From positions 1-42,677 of IMG/VR virus record IMGVR_UViG_3300042898_003314: a stretch of DNA of 42,677 nucleotides, one strand, 5' to 3'. This document shows positions 7,819 through 15,636 of this stretch, piece by piece; within the stretch, counting starts at the first letter, position 1, and every line of letters starts with the position of its first letter. Source of the stretch: a virus. Position numbers and translations under genes: made by a program. Under the pieces are notes generated by a model, which saw nothing but the letters and a program-made list of their open reading frames with translations, was not told where the DNA came from and did not search any database.

Positions 7819-7887
7819 TTGTTTTCTCCTTTATTAAGCAAGATGACTTTAATATAGACCCGACCATCGGCATCTACACAGTTATTT

Positions 7888-7916
7888 ATTATAGATTAAA
7901 AGTGATTAAATGTAAA
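7888..7916 (-). promoter_or_regulatory. Sigma70-type promoter for hsp20
   Basis: TTTACA (7916-7911), a 17-base spacer and a perfect TATAAT (7893-7888) precede hsp20. The start site should lie near 7881, giving a leader of about 62 bases. An overlapping AATAAATA (7890-7883) resembles a late box, so the gene could be read both early and late. Confidence 0.75.
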
Positions 7917-7921
7917 GAGAC

Positions 7922-8143
7922 TTAGAACAATTTCTTTGGCAGTGCCTGGGCCGTTATTTGTTTTTGCAAGCGGTTTTTCGCCGCAGATTTTTTACGTTTT
8001 CTCTCAGTGGTAGGTTTTTCATAAAATTCTCGCTCGCGAAGATTGTTCAGCAACCCATCATCTTGAATTTTTTTCTTGAATTTTCGCAGAGCTTTGTCTA
8101 CGTTGCCATCTTTGACCAAAACTGTTCGTCCGTATAGTTTCAT
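7922..8143 (-). CDS. rpsU: Ribosomal protein bS21
   Basis: This 73-residue, strongly basic protein matches bS21 of the small ribosomal subunit, which sits near the mRNA exit/anti-Shine-Dalgarno region and affects initiation. The signature is [19 protein letters not shown] (about 38-56), preceded by the helix [13 protein letters not shown]. Phage-encoded bS21 is established in several aquatic phages, including SAR11 phages, and is thought to enter host ribosomes. Its ATG forms an ATGA overlap with the clpX stop, and a late-type box lies 28 bases upstream inside clpX. The C-terminus ([12 protein letters not shown]) is less conserved. Confidence 0.95.
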   Translation of the reverse strand: MKLYGRTVLVKDGNVDKALRKFKKKIQDDGLLNNLREREFYEKPTTERKRKKSAAKNRLQKQITAQALPKKLF

Positions 8144-9339
8144 GAATTTTCTTGTATCAGTGTCATAGGAGTATTTATCAACTCTTTATTGATGACCACT
8201 TGCAGTATGTTTTGTCGTTTATATTTTGGTAGATCAAACATATGCGGTAGCAATGCACGTTCTAGTTCAATGTGTAACCCTCTGGCGCCTGTTTTTGTGT
8301 GCAATGTACGTTCTGCTATGAGATCCAAACTGTCTGGATCAAATTCTAGTGCAACACCATCTTGATCAAACAACCATTTGTATTGACTGATAACATTGTG
8401 TTTTATTTCAGTTAAAATATTAATTAACTGCGGTTTAGTCAACGCTTGTAAATTAACACAGCTTCCAAATCGGCCCACAAATTCAGGAATCATTCCGTAT
8501 CGGACCAAGTCATCGGGGATCACTGGTTCCTGGACAAGATGTATGTCACTGCTGAAATTTGCACTAAATCCCATGGTGGTACCTTGCACACGGTTTTTTA
8601 CTATGGCATCTAACCCCACAAATGCACCACCAGCAATAAACAGTATATTAGTTGTGTCAATTTCTATGGTATCACCGGATTTACGATTTCCATGTGCAGA
8701 CACTTTGCACTTGGTACCTTCAATCAATTTGAGCAAGGCCTGTTGAACACCTTCACCGGACACGTCTCGGGCAACTGTGGCACTTTCGCTTTTTCTTGCT
8801 ATTTTATCAACTTCATCCAGGAACACTATACCACGCTGACATCGTTGAACATCACCATTGGCTGCTGCATACAATCTTCCTATCAGACTTTCTACATCAT
8901 CACCCACATATCCTGCCTCAGTGAGACAAGTGGCGTCGGCCACTGCAAATGGCACATCTAGATATTTTGCCACAGTTCTTGCCAGTAATGTTTTACCAGT
9001 GCCAGTGGGTCCAGTCATTAATATATTGACTTTTTGTATTTCTACATTGGTATCTAAATTACCAATACGTTTGTAGTGATTGGCAATGGCCACTGATAAA
9101 ACTATTTTTGCTGAATCTTGTCCCACCACATGTTGATCTAAAAAATTTTTAATATCTCCAGGATCCAGCACTGTGGATTTAGTTGCATTGGCCGTGGCAG
9201 TTTTTTTTCTGTCTTTGAGTAAATTTTCACAGAAATCCACACAGGCATCACAGATAGCTGCATTGTTGCCCACAATAAGTTTGACTACTTGATCTTTGTG
9301 TTTGGCACAAAAACTACAATGAACAATGGAATCTGCCAT
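8140..9339 (-). CDS. clpX: ClpX-like AAA+ unfoldase
   Basis: This 399-residue protein keeps the full ClpX plan. A zinc-binding domain has Cys8, Cys11, Cys30 and Cys33. The AAA+ module has Walker A GPTGTGKT (110-117), pore loop GYVG (143-146), Walker B IVFLDEVD (171-178) and Arg-finger region PEFVGR (285-290), then sensor 2 KTGARGL. The second pore loop is RKS where E. coli has RKH, and the ClpP-docking tripeptide IGF reads MGF (256-258), so binding host ClpP is plausible but not certain. No clpP is in the window. Two bases separate it from the membrane gene upstream, and it overlaps rpsU downstream. It probably redirects proteolysis or remodels complexes. Confidence 0.93.
   Translation of the reverse strand: MADSIVHCSFCAKHKDQVVKLIVGNNAAICDACVDFCENLLKDRKKTATANATKSTVLDPGDIKNFLDQHVVGQDSAKIVLSVAIANHYKRIGNLDTNVEIQKVNILMTGPTGTGKTLLARTVAKYLDVPFAVADATCLTEAGYVGDDVESLIGRLYAAANGDVQRCQRGIVFLDEVDKIARKSESATVARDVSGEGVQQALLKLIEGTKCKVSAHGNRKSGDTIEIDTTNILFIAGGAFVGLDAIVKNRVQGTTMGFSANFSSDIHLVQEPVIPDDLVRYGMIPEFVGRFGSCVNLQALTKPQLINILTEIKHNVISQYKWLFDQDGVALEFDPDSLDLIAERTLHTKTGARGLHIELERALLPHMFDLPKYKRQNILQVVINKELINTPMTLIQENS
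8172..8179 (-). promoter_or_regulatory. Late-type box GATAAATA before rpsU
   Basis: GATAAATA lies within the clpX 3' end, 28 bases before the bS21 start codon. It is identical to the box in front of the isolated late gene at 35526. It sits in coding sequence, so chance is possible. Confidence 0.35.
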
Positions 9340-9340
9340 G

Positions 9341-10843
9341 TTATGGCTTGATGTTTAATCTGAGTGCGATACCGTCTTTTTCGGACTCGCTTAGTAAATC
9401 AGGGTCGTATTCGCCTGAATCAATTTTTTCTATCAGATGGTCTATGTACGCTTCATCATACACATAACTATCGCTGATATTTTTATCAATTATGATCCAG
9501 ATATTACCATTGAATTTGTACAATTCACTTGGCAAACGGTCAGTTTTTAAATACATGTCGCCTTTGACCGCCGGAGTAGGAAACACTGAACCAAACCCAC
9601 GTATGTTGCCGTTGGCTGCTGGTAAGTCGTTGTCAGCTTCAAGTGCCAACTGAGCTTGATAGTCTGGATGGTAGTCTGGGTGGTTCCAGGGTAATTCATC
9701 TATGTGTCCTGCTTCGTGCAATCGTTGATGTGCTTTTAGACTTTTACCAGGGTTTGCCGTTTTCCAATTGCGTCGAGCTTGTTTATCGGTTTCGCCAATC
9801 GTATTGTCAGTGAATTCTACACTTTCGCCACCAGTGGCATCAGCTACATCACATTCTTTGTTGGGACAAAATGGACCTATGCCCGGAACAACAATCAATG
9901 CTGTACCACATTTGTAGCAAGGGTCAAGCTCAGAGTCTGATTCTGCAAACAACGAAGACCTGTTTACTACATTTCCTGTGGGTACAGATGCAGATTCTTT
10001 TAGGTCTGCGATATATTCTTCAGTCAACGGGCCATCATCAGGTTTGTATGCTGGCACTGTACCATGCACCAGTGGAACGTCATCTTCTTTTTTCCAGCCA
10101 AATGTCATCTGTGCAGCCAGCAACATGATAACTGCCAATGGATCAAACACCACAACAATAAGAATAATGATCCAAGTTACTGCACGTTCCAATGAGTTTT
10201 CGTCGGCACCTTGATCACCATAGATCAATTTAGCAATATATCTTATCGGACCGACTTCTGCCTCCACCTTGCGTATCTCGGCAGCAATAGGGGCTCGTTC
10301 TTCATTAAGGCTAGAAACTTTTTTCTGTTCGGTTTCAATTTCAGACAGGAGACGCTGACGTTCTTTCTGTTGACCCTTGCGTAGAGCCACGGCTTTATCG
10401 GCACCTTTTTCATCAGCACTTCGGCCCATAACTTGGTCCACTGATTCATCCATCTGTTTGAGTGCTTTGCGATTTGCATCTATATTCTCTTTTGCGGTTT
10501 TGATTTTTTCATCATAAATGGCAATCTTACTTGTGACATCACCACTTACTAAATTTTGATCGTTGTGTGCTTTGGAAAGGAACCCAAAGATACCCATTGA
10601 GGTAATAAGCATCAAGACCATCACGGCCGAAATCATGTAGTACTTCATATAGCCTGGTGCACGATTCCAATTGGCTTTGAGCCAACTAGCACATACCAGC
10701 TTACCAACTTCCAGTGCCGAACCCATGATTATGATCGGTATTGCCGCCGCAGAAAAGATAGCGGTCAGTCCTACCACACTATAGTAAATTGCTACAGCCG
10801 ATATTATTAGGCCGGTTAATAAAAGAAGGTATGCTAATATCAT
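9341..10843 (-). CDS. Large membrane protein with coiled coil, zinc ribbon and fibre-like C-terminus
   Basis: This 500-residue protein has three or four membrane segments (about 1-55, 68-90, 218-245), a charged coiled coil between them (about 100-200) and a soluble tail. The tail contains a Cys4 zinc-ribbon-like unit CYKCG...FCPNKECD (about 308-331). Its last 90 residues include GDMYLKTDRLPSELYKFNG, a phrase I associate with phage structural or fibre proteins. Similar coiled-coil membrane proteins occur in cyanophages. No Shine-Dalgarno site is obvious at the ATG. The gene heads the clpX-rpsU group, ending 2 bases before clpX. A role in holding assembly or proteolysis at the membrane is a guess. 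Confidence 0.7.
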   Translation of the reverse strand: MILAYLLLLTGLIISAVAIYYSVVGLTAIFSAAAIPIIIMGSALEVGKLVCASWLKANWNRAPGYMKYYMISAVMVLMLITSMGIFGFLSKAHNDQNLVSGDVTSKIAIYDEKIKTAKENIDANRKALKQMDESVDQVMGRSADEKGADKAVALRKGQQKERQRLLSEIETEQKKVSSLNEERAPIAAEIRKVEAEVGPIRYIAKLIYGDQGADENSLERAVTWIIILIVVVFDPLAVIMLLAAQMTFGWKKEDDVPLVHGTVPAYKPDDGPLTEEYIADLKESASVPTGNVVNRSSLFAESDSELDPCYKCGTALIVVPGIGPFCPNKECDVADATGGESVEFTDNTIGETDKQARRNWKTANPGKSLKAHQRLHEAGHIDELPWNHPDYHPDYQAQLALEADNDLPAANGNIRGFGSVFPTPAVKGDMYLKTDRLPSELYKFNGNIWIIIDKNISDSYVYDEAYIDHLIEKIDSGEYDPDLLSESEKDGIALRLNIKP

Positions 10844-10864
10844 GAGTTAGTATTTACCGATATT

Positions 10865-11422
10865 TTAATTCCATGTTCGATGTTTCTCAGAGATCCATTC
10901 TAATCCGTCATGTTGATCTACTTGCCAATCAATCTCAGCAGGAATTTCTACAATTTTTAAATTAGCAAAAAACCCATGTACATCATTGCCCATTTCCTGA
11001 ACAATCTTAACAAGTATGGGATCATCTCTATCAATGTGACGGTCTTGGAATTCTTTTCCATTGACCATTATCACAGAGCCTTTTTTATGCTGTGTGTCTC
11101 GGTCTGGTTGTTCTTGTAAAGTGTACGTAACACCACTGAGTGTTAGATATTGAATTTTAGCATGATGGCTTAGACCAAATCCACCATGTTGATCGTTGAT
11201 CACTACTTTTCTAATACCGCGAAGATGCCGCAATAGCTCGTCGTATTCTGGCTTAGACGTATCTTCTTCTACAGGATCAATGTATTGCGATGCCATGTCG
11301 CACATACAACTAAAACATGTAGGGCAGAAAGCAACTGGCAATATACCAAAGTATCCTTCTACCCCACCTTCGTCGTCTGTGTATTCACAACTGCACACAT
11401 TACAACGATGTGCTTGTGTCAT
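10865..11422 (-). CDS. Zinc-finger phage protein of unknown function
   Basis: This 185-residue protein starts at 11422 (MTQAHRCNVCSCEY); the frame is open for 31 more codons, but these overlap two neighbours. An N-terminal Cys cluster, CNVCSC...CPTCFSCMC (about 7-42), suggests a zinc ribbon. The rest holds VVINDQHGGFGLSHHA (about 71-86), DRDDPILVKIVQEMG and a closing EKHRTW, the pattern of a widespread phage/bacterial family of unknown function. The long frame starting at 11515 lacks support. It follows the 63-residue gene by 8 bases. DNA or protein binding is possible. Confidence 0.65.
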   Translation of the reverse strand: MTQAHRCNVCSCEYTDDEGGVEGYFGILPVAFCPTCFSCMCDMASQYIDPVEEDTSKPEYDELLRHLRGIRKVVINDQHGGFGLSHHAKIQYLTLSGVTYTLQEQPDRDTQHKKGSVIMVNGKEFQDRHIDRDDPILVKIVQEMGNDVHGFFANLKIVEIPAEIDWQVDQHDGLEWISEKHRTWN

Positions 11423-11430
11423 CTGTGACT

Positions 11431-11622
11431 TTATTCTTTGGTCATCAATGTTGCTTCTGTAACAACTGCAATTAGATCCTCTAGTGTGTTGCAGAGAATC
11501 TTTGCAGTTTTCCACTCGTCGGCGCTGTCGCGACCACCAATTTCGACCATAAAACCGTTGTCGTACATGTTCACAGTAAAGTTGTCATTTACTTTTATTA
11601 ATTTATCACTGATTTTTGTCAT
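11431..11622 (-). CDS. Small conserved T4-like phage protein
   Basis: This 63-residue protein (MTKISDKLIKVNDNFTVNMYDNGFMVEIGG) alternates polar and hydrophobic residues as in a small beta-sheet with a C-terminal helix. I recall near-identical small proteins in other T4-like phages, function unknown. It overlaps the AbrB-like gene upstream by 17 bases and is followed after 8 bases by the zinc-finger gene, so it is part of the ligase-led run. Confidence 0.7.
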   Translation of the reverse strand: MTKISDKLIKVNDNFTVNMYDNGFMVEIGGRDSADEWKTAKILCNTLEDLIAVVTEATLMTKE

Positions 11623-11866
11623 TATGTTTTTCCTTTAGTTTGTTATCTAACTCTTGCCAAGCTTCTTCTTCCTCAGATGTTGGCTTGTCCATGGCAGTTT
11701 GTTTGCTCAATTGCCATGAACCGTTTTTGAGATCGGTCCACAATAAATTATCACCTTCCTTCCAACCTGCTGCTGCCAACAGGTCTTCTGGAAAGGTCAA
11801 TATGCCATCACCAGTTTCTGGATCTTCATCAATTGTTAGTGTCCATGATTTTCTGGTTGTTGTCAT
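11606..11866 (-). CDS. AbrB/MazE-like protein
   Basis: This 86-residue protein has the swapped-hairpin AbrB/SpoVT signature ILTFPEDLLAAAGWKEGDNLLW (about 22-43), followed by an acidic, charged tail (EEEEAWQELDNKLKEKHND). This fold serves as an antitoxin or transition-state DNA-binding protein. No toxin gene is adjacent, so a stand-alone regulator or host-directed antitoxin is more likely. Its ATG forms a TAATG overlap with the ligase stop. Similar orphan AbrB-like proteins are common in phages. Confidence 0.75.
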   Translation of the reverse strand: MTTTRKSWTLTIDEDPETGDGILTFPEDLLAAAGWKEGDNLLWTDLKNGSWQLSKQTAMDKPTSEEEEAWQELDNKLKEKHNDKNQ

Positions 11867-13284
11867 TAAAGTTTTTCTCCTGCTTCAAATCCACGAAATC
11901 TTACAAATCGTGGAAATCTCAGACTGTATGATCCGTCTTGGTTTTGAGTAACTGCGTCCGCTTCAACCTCAACCACCCGATCAAGAAGCTCATCGCGAGC
12001 GGCCCAATACTCATCGCGATTGCTATCAGACAAACCGCTACCAACATTAACACGAATAGTTCTGTCATTGTCAACTCCTTCACAAATTATAGCACCTAAC
12101 CGGCCCACATTGCGACCAGTTCCTTCTTCAAACCCCACAATATTGAGATCTACAGTAATTGTAGGTTTCCATTTCATCCACGCACTGCTACGTTTACACT
12201 CGTATGGAGCATCAATATCTTTGATCATAATGCCTTCGTAGCCTTGCTCCACTGACGCTTCGGCAAATCTGCGCATGACATCATGTCCTTCGGCAGTATT
12301 TAAATCTACATTCATACCAGGCATGATTCTAATACAATCAGTGGTCTCAAATTGAGATTTAAATTGTTCAAGGTGTGTCAACCGAACTGTTTGAACTTTA
12401 TCCCACTTGCCTTCTCTAAAGTACGGCAATGGAACAATGTCAAACACATGATATACCATGCCTTCAGTTTTAGCGTTGCCTTTACGATGTGCTTGGCGCA
12501 TTAGTTGCTGGAAACTTTCTCCCACAATTTCGCCGTCAAATATATAGCCTCGGCCACCTAAATTCACACTTGGCAATTTTTCCAAAATTGATGTCAGTGC
12601 ATCTGCAATCTGTGGAAAGTTTTCAAACGGTTTGCCATTACGGCTGAATAAATTTACACCATCGCCGGTAACAACTGTTATAACACGCACTCCATCCAGT
12701 TTAACTTCCAGGCGTTTGGTGCCTTTTAATTTGGCAGGATGATCATTTGAATCTTGTGCAAGTTGGCAACTAAAAATTGGTATTTTCCATTCTGATTTGC
12801 CCAACACCTTGTTCAATGTTTTTTCGCTGATGCCGCATCGCAGATCTTTGATAATGACCCTGCGACACAGCCCGTTCCACTCTTCAGAATCAAACTCTTG
12901 ACTCATGAGTTCAATTGAATCTCGAGCAGTGTTACCGGTGACTGTGCGAAGGCGTAGAGCTTCTAACAGGCCCCAAAACGATGGCCAAGGATTGGGACGA
13001 TCAACTAGTCCCATTGTTTCTGGGACCTGTCTTACTCCAAATACATAGAATGGGTTATAGGCTTGGTAACAGTTAAAAAGAAAGCATTGGGCACTGGCAC
13101 TGCCTAGTTTGGAGGCCATAAGTGCTTTTTCAATTACTTTTTCTTTGTGGATCCTACTGTCACTACTTTCTAGATCGCGAATCCAATCGGCCGCCAATTT
13201 TAATCCTTTAAATTTTTCGTCACTGTAATCTATAGTGTGATTCATATATTTATTTTTTGGCTTAGGTTGGATAAATGCTACCAT
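11866..13284 (-). CDS. ATP-dependent DNA ligase (T4 gp30-like)
   Basis: This 472-residue protein seals nicks in replication and repair. Numbering from the 13284 start, the adenylated lysine is Lys195 in EVKLDGVR (motif I). FDGEIVG (249-255) is motif IIIa, EGIMIKD (350-356) motif IV and WMKWKP (369-374) motif V; an OB-fold C-terminus follows. The N-terminal helical domain holds KDLRCGIS (about 146-153), as in T4-type ligases. Two starts are possible: 13284, which makes TAATG with the lipoprotein stop, or Met14 at 13245; neither has a strong ribosome site. It is unusual that a replication gene follows a run of exported proteins. Confidence 0.93.
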   Translation of the reverse strand: MVAFIQPKPKNKYMNHTIDYSDEKFKGLKLAADWIRDLESSDSRIHKEKVIEKALMASKLGSASAQCFLFNCYQAYNPFYVFGVRQVPETMGLVDRPNPWPSFWGLLEALRLRTVTGNTARDSIELMSQEFDSEEWNGLCRRVIIKDLRCGISEKTLNKVLGKSEWKIPIFSCQLAQDSNDHPAKLKGTKRLEVKLDGVRVITVVTGDGVNLFSRNGKPFENFPQIADALTSILEKLPSVNLGGRGYIFDGEIVGESFQQLMRQAHRKGNAKTEGMVYHVFDIVPLPYFREGKWDKVQTVRLTHLEQFKSQFETTDCIRIMPGMNVDLNTAEGHDVMRRFAEASVEQGYEGIMIKDIDAPYECKRSSAWMKWKPTITVDLNIVGFEEGTGRNVGRLGAIICEGVDNDRTIRVNVGSGLSDSNRDEYWAARDELLDRVVEVEADAVTQNQDGSYSLRFPRFVRFRGFEAGEKL

Positions 13285-14069
13285 TATCTAATTGTTTCTT
13301 GAAAAACAACGGCATTGGGTTTTTGTAGTGCCTCTGCTCGTCGTTGATTGTATTCAGCATTATTGGTCTGAAGCAAGTTAACTGATGCCACTGTGGTTGC
13401 AGATGGAGCCAATTGAGCCACTGGCGTAACTTGAATTGTCGGAGCAGGAGTTAGTGCACCAATTGTTTTGGATTTACTCGGAGGCGCCACTTCTCGATCT
13501 AGTTCTCGTTGCAATGCTTCATCTGAATCATTGCTTTGACTTTCACGTTGTAATCGATCTTTAAGCAATCTGTTGGCATCGCCGATTGGATAACGAACCA
13601 AAATAAATGTTCGGTAGTTACGATTCTCGCTTAACACACGACTGTCTTCAATTCTGTAACCAGTCATTACTGTATTGGCAATGATCTTTTTAACTGTGAT
13701 AGAAGTCTTGTCTGTAACAACACTACCAGCATTGTCAGACTTTTGTTGTTTGACCATGGCATTCATTGCGCCATTGATTGTGTCTGCCAGTTTCATCTGG
13801 CTATCCAGCACGGCCTTTTCACGACTCATTGCCAAGTCAGAACTGTAACCAGTGCCAGCAAACCAAATATAATCGTCAGTAGAAGCTGGCGGTTTAATGT
13901 ACCAACTTGGTAGATCAATTGTCCGAGGACTGTCTACCTTGCCGGCCGCTGCAATTGTTTGATCCTTAGTTACAGCCGGGGTCGGGGAAGTTACCGTGGT
14001 TAAAGGAACCCTGGTAGTTGAACAACCCACTAATGCAGCCACCGCACTGGCAATAATTAGACGCTTCAT
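13284..14069 (-). CDS. LPP20-type exported lipoprotein
   Basis: This 261-residue protein has a lipoprotein signal, MKRLIIASAVAALVGC, with the lipobox LVGC (13-16), so it should be lipidated at Cys16. The mature part contains PSWYIKPPASTDDYIWFAG and SREKAVLDSQMKLADTI (about 54-100), the pattern of the LPP20/LPOB family of bacterial outer-membrane lipoproteins. A Pro/Ala/Thr-rich linker and an acidic/basic tail follow. AGGAG stands 6 bases before the ATG. It is the last of four adjacent exported proteins. Lipoproteins of this family are rare in phages; it could modify the infected envelope or block superinfection. Confidence 0.8.
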   Translation of the reverse strand: MKRLIIASAVAALVGCSTTRVPLTTVTSPTPAVTKDQTIAAAGKVDSPRTIDLPSWYIKPPASTDDYIWFAGTGYSSDLAMSREKAVLDSQMKLADTINGAMNAMVKQQKSDNAGSVVTDKTSITVKKIIANTVMTGYRIEDSRVLSENRNYRTFILVRYPIGDANRLLKDRLQRESQSNDSDEALQRELDREVAPPSKSKTIGALTPAPTIQVTPVAQLAPSATTVASVNLLQTNNAEYNQRRAEALQKPNAVVFQETIR

Positions 14070-14115
14070 GATTTCTCCTGTTAATAAAATCTAATAGTTA
14101 ATTGTAACACGACTG

Positions 14116-14679
14116 TTACCATTTGTCAACCACTTGCCACTCGTCATCACGAATTCGGCAAACGATACCTTGTCGTTGTATGATATCTCCTACACGTACT
14201 TCTGGTTCCATAAACCATCGACAAAATGTGTTTCTGTACTCAAATCGTTTTGGAAAGTTTGGGTGCGGAGCAACTTCACTTTCCTTAATAGAATCACCAA
14301 CCTTGACCAAACGTGTCTTGGCAATGCGCTGATCAGTACACACCATGTTTTGTTCAACACTTAGCTTGCTGATTCCGGATTGTGTTAAAAAATTTCTACT
14401 AGACGAGTTTAGTGCTTGAGTACATAGTGGATCGGTGTTGTCAGCTTTGACTCCTGTTGCTTCACCTTCGATTGTGTGCCAAGCACCATTCACTTGTGCA
14501 CGAAAATTCACAATACATTTATTTTGTGTTTCGCTTATGGGCACTATGATTTTTTGTATGTTGGCAATTGCAACCATTTGGTCTTGAATTTTGTTATTCA
14601 TGGCAATGCGACTATAACATTCGGCATGAACCGAATTTACAAATAACAATAATATGATCAAAGATAAGCGGCTGGACAT
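14116..14679 (-). CDS. Secreted periplasmic protein of unknown function
   Basis: This 187-residue protein has a signal peptide, MSSRLSLIILLLFVNSVHA, cleaved before Glu-Cys. Several cysteines (CYSR, NKC, DPLC, MVCT, FCRWF, IVCR) are consistent with disulphides. The second half has RLVKVGDSIKESEV and VRVGDIIQRQGIVCR, hairpin repeats that look like small SH3/SAF-like folds. The start at 14679 is chosen for GAGGT just upstream; a longer TTG frame is rejected. It overlaps the small lipoprotein gene by 22 bases. I do not recognise the family. Confidence 0.65.
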   Translation of the reverse strand: MSSRLSLIILLLFVNSVHAECYSRIAMNNKIQDQMVAIANIQKIIVPISETQNKCIVNFRAQVNGAWHTIEGEATGVKADNTDPLCTQALNSSSRNFLTQSGISKLSVEQNMVCTDQRIAKTRLVKVGDSIKESEVAPHPNFPKRFEYRNTFCRWFMEPEVRVGDIIQRQGIVCRIRDDEWQVVDKW

Positions 14680-14921
14680 GTTGACCTCAACGACCAAATA
14701 ATATTCTTAATTCTTGCAATATACTTGCGATCATCATCAGTTTCCGGCGCAGTACCACGACCAGTTTTAAAAACTGCAATTTGTTGTTCCAAGTAAGGTA
14801 TTTGAGTTTTTGCAGTTAGACAATTTGGAACTGCAGATCCCAATGGATCAAACTTGGGTGATGGCGGTTGTGTAGCACACCCTGCTAGCATGATAGAGAT
14901 AATGCTAATTAAAACTTTCAT
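14658..14921 (-). CDS. Small lipoprotein
   Basis: This 87-residue protein has a lipobox LAGC (13-16) after MKVLISIISIM, then Pro-rich sequence QPPSPKFDP and a helical C-terminus (DDDRKYIARIKNIIWSLRSTC). The size and Pro-rich start recall outer-membrane spanins (Rz1 type), but no inner-membrane partner embeds it, and the C-terminal helix with two cysteines is unlike Rz1. It is translationally coupled to the Tyr/Pro repeat gene by ATGA. Role in the exported cluster is unknown. Confidence 0.7.
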   Translation of the reverse strand: MKVLISIISIMLAGCATQPPSPKFDPLGSAVPNCLTAKTQIPYLEQQIAVFKTGRGTAPETDDDRKYIARIKNIIWSLRSTCPAAYL

Positions 14922-15226
14922 CTGCGTATTAGAATAGGTTGCACACTTGGCATCGGATAATAATTTAACCGAGGCGGTATATAGCGTGTGATTGGTGGAT
15001 AATAGTATGTTGTAACTGGCGCAGTTCGATAATAGGTTGTTGTAACTGGTGGATAATAGTATGTTGTGACTGGTGCAGTTTGATAATAGGTTGTGGGTGT
15101 TTGTATCAATTTTGGTTGCTCAAACACTGGCAGTGGCGGAACTATTGCTGGTTGTGCTAGACCAGGTTCAGGCAATTGCCCGGCACTGACACTTGCCGCA
15201 AAAAAAAGTAATACAAATAATCTCAT
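14918..15226 (-). CDS. Secreted Tyr/Pro-repeat protein
   Basis: This 102-residue protein has a signal peptide (MRLFVLLFFAASVSA) and then a low-complexity body with two 18-residue repeats of the form TTYYxTAPVTTYYYPP (about 43-78), followed by further Pro/Tyr-rich sequence. The start at 15226 has GGTGA 6 bases upstream; the ATG at 15238 overlaps the previous gene and has no site. The body is probably unstructured and may lie along the cell wall or outer membrane, as Tyr/Pro-rich proteins of this kind often bind surfaces. No catalytic domain is seen. Confidence 0.65.
   Translation of the reverse strand: MRLFVLLFFAASVSAGQLPEPGLAQPAIVPPLPVFEQPKLIQTPTTYYQTAPVTTYYYPPVTTTYYRTAPVTTYYYPPITRYIPPRLNYYPMPSVQPILIRR
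14994..15101 (-). repeat. Two tandem 54-bp repeats coding for Tyr/Pro units
   Basis: Two 54-base units (from 14994 and from 15048) differ at only a few positions and keep the reading frame, giving two 18-residue repeats of the secreted protein. Such tandem coding repeats can expand or contract by slippage. Confidence 0.75.
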
Positions 15227-15231
15227 TTTAA

Positions 15232-15636
15232 TCACCATGAACTATTATAAAATACTCTGAGACCCATGAACAACTCATAACGAGCATTCTTGATAAACTC
15301 CAAATCCTGCTCTTTGTAGAGCTCAGCAGAGTCGTTGCCAAAGAAGAATCCTTGTGTGTGTGGCAGTGTGTTGTCTAGTATATCTTGCTCAAGATCATCT
15401 ATGTCTTCTCTAAACAGTTCTAACTCATCGCCGTTAAAACTGCCTTCGTTGCCACGTCGGTTCCACAATTGCCGCATCCAGCCGTGGAGGTTAGGATGTT
15501 TACGCCAGTATGCAAGTTCTCTAGGCTTGGTTACCTTGGTATTTACAGCTTCGTTGTTGGTGTATTCAGCACTTTCGTAAAACTCACTGTACTGACCTTG
15601 TTTAACTGCCGCATAGGCATACATATCTAATCCCAT
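15232..15636 (-). CDS. MGLDMYA-family phage protein
   Basis: This 134-residue protein starts MGLDMYAYA and contains AYWRKHPNLHGWM (about 42-54), features of a widespread phage/plasmid family of unknown function that opens with MGLDMY. The C-terminal half (FFFGNDSAELYKEQDLEFIKNA) is acidic and helical. The ATG at 15636 is chosen because it overlaps the previous stop (TGATG) and has AGGAG 6 bases upstream; an in-frame GTG lies one codon earlier. It belongs to the early-looking small-gene run. Confidence 0.7.
   Translation of the reverse strand: MGLDMYAYAAVKQGQYSEFYESAEYTNNEAVNTKVTKPRELAYWRKHPNLHGWMRQLWNRRGNEGSFNGDELELFREDIDDLEQDILDNTLPHTQGFFFGNDSAELYKEQDLEFIKNARYELFMGLRVFYNSSW

Noticed and set aside
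11606-11866. Toxin-antitoxin pair around the AbrB-like gene
   Set aside because: Neither neighbour (ligase, small conserved protein) resembles a toxin.
13243-13260. AATAAATA just before the alternative ligase start
   Set aside because: Only 2 bases separate it from that ATG, too close for a promoter-leader arrangement.
14104-14119. Inverted repeat GTAACA-CGAC-TGTTAC at the end of a secreted-protein gene
   Set aside because: It overlaps the stop codon, has no T-run and no link to a promoter; a chance palindrome cannot be excluded.
14658-14921. Spanin (Rz1) identity for the small lipoprotein
   Set aside because: No partner Rz-like gene is present and the C-terminal helix with cysteines is not typical.
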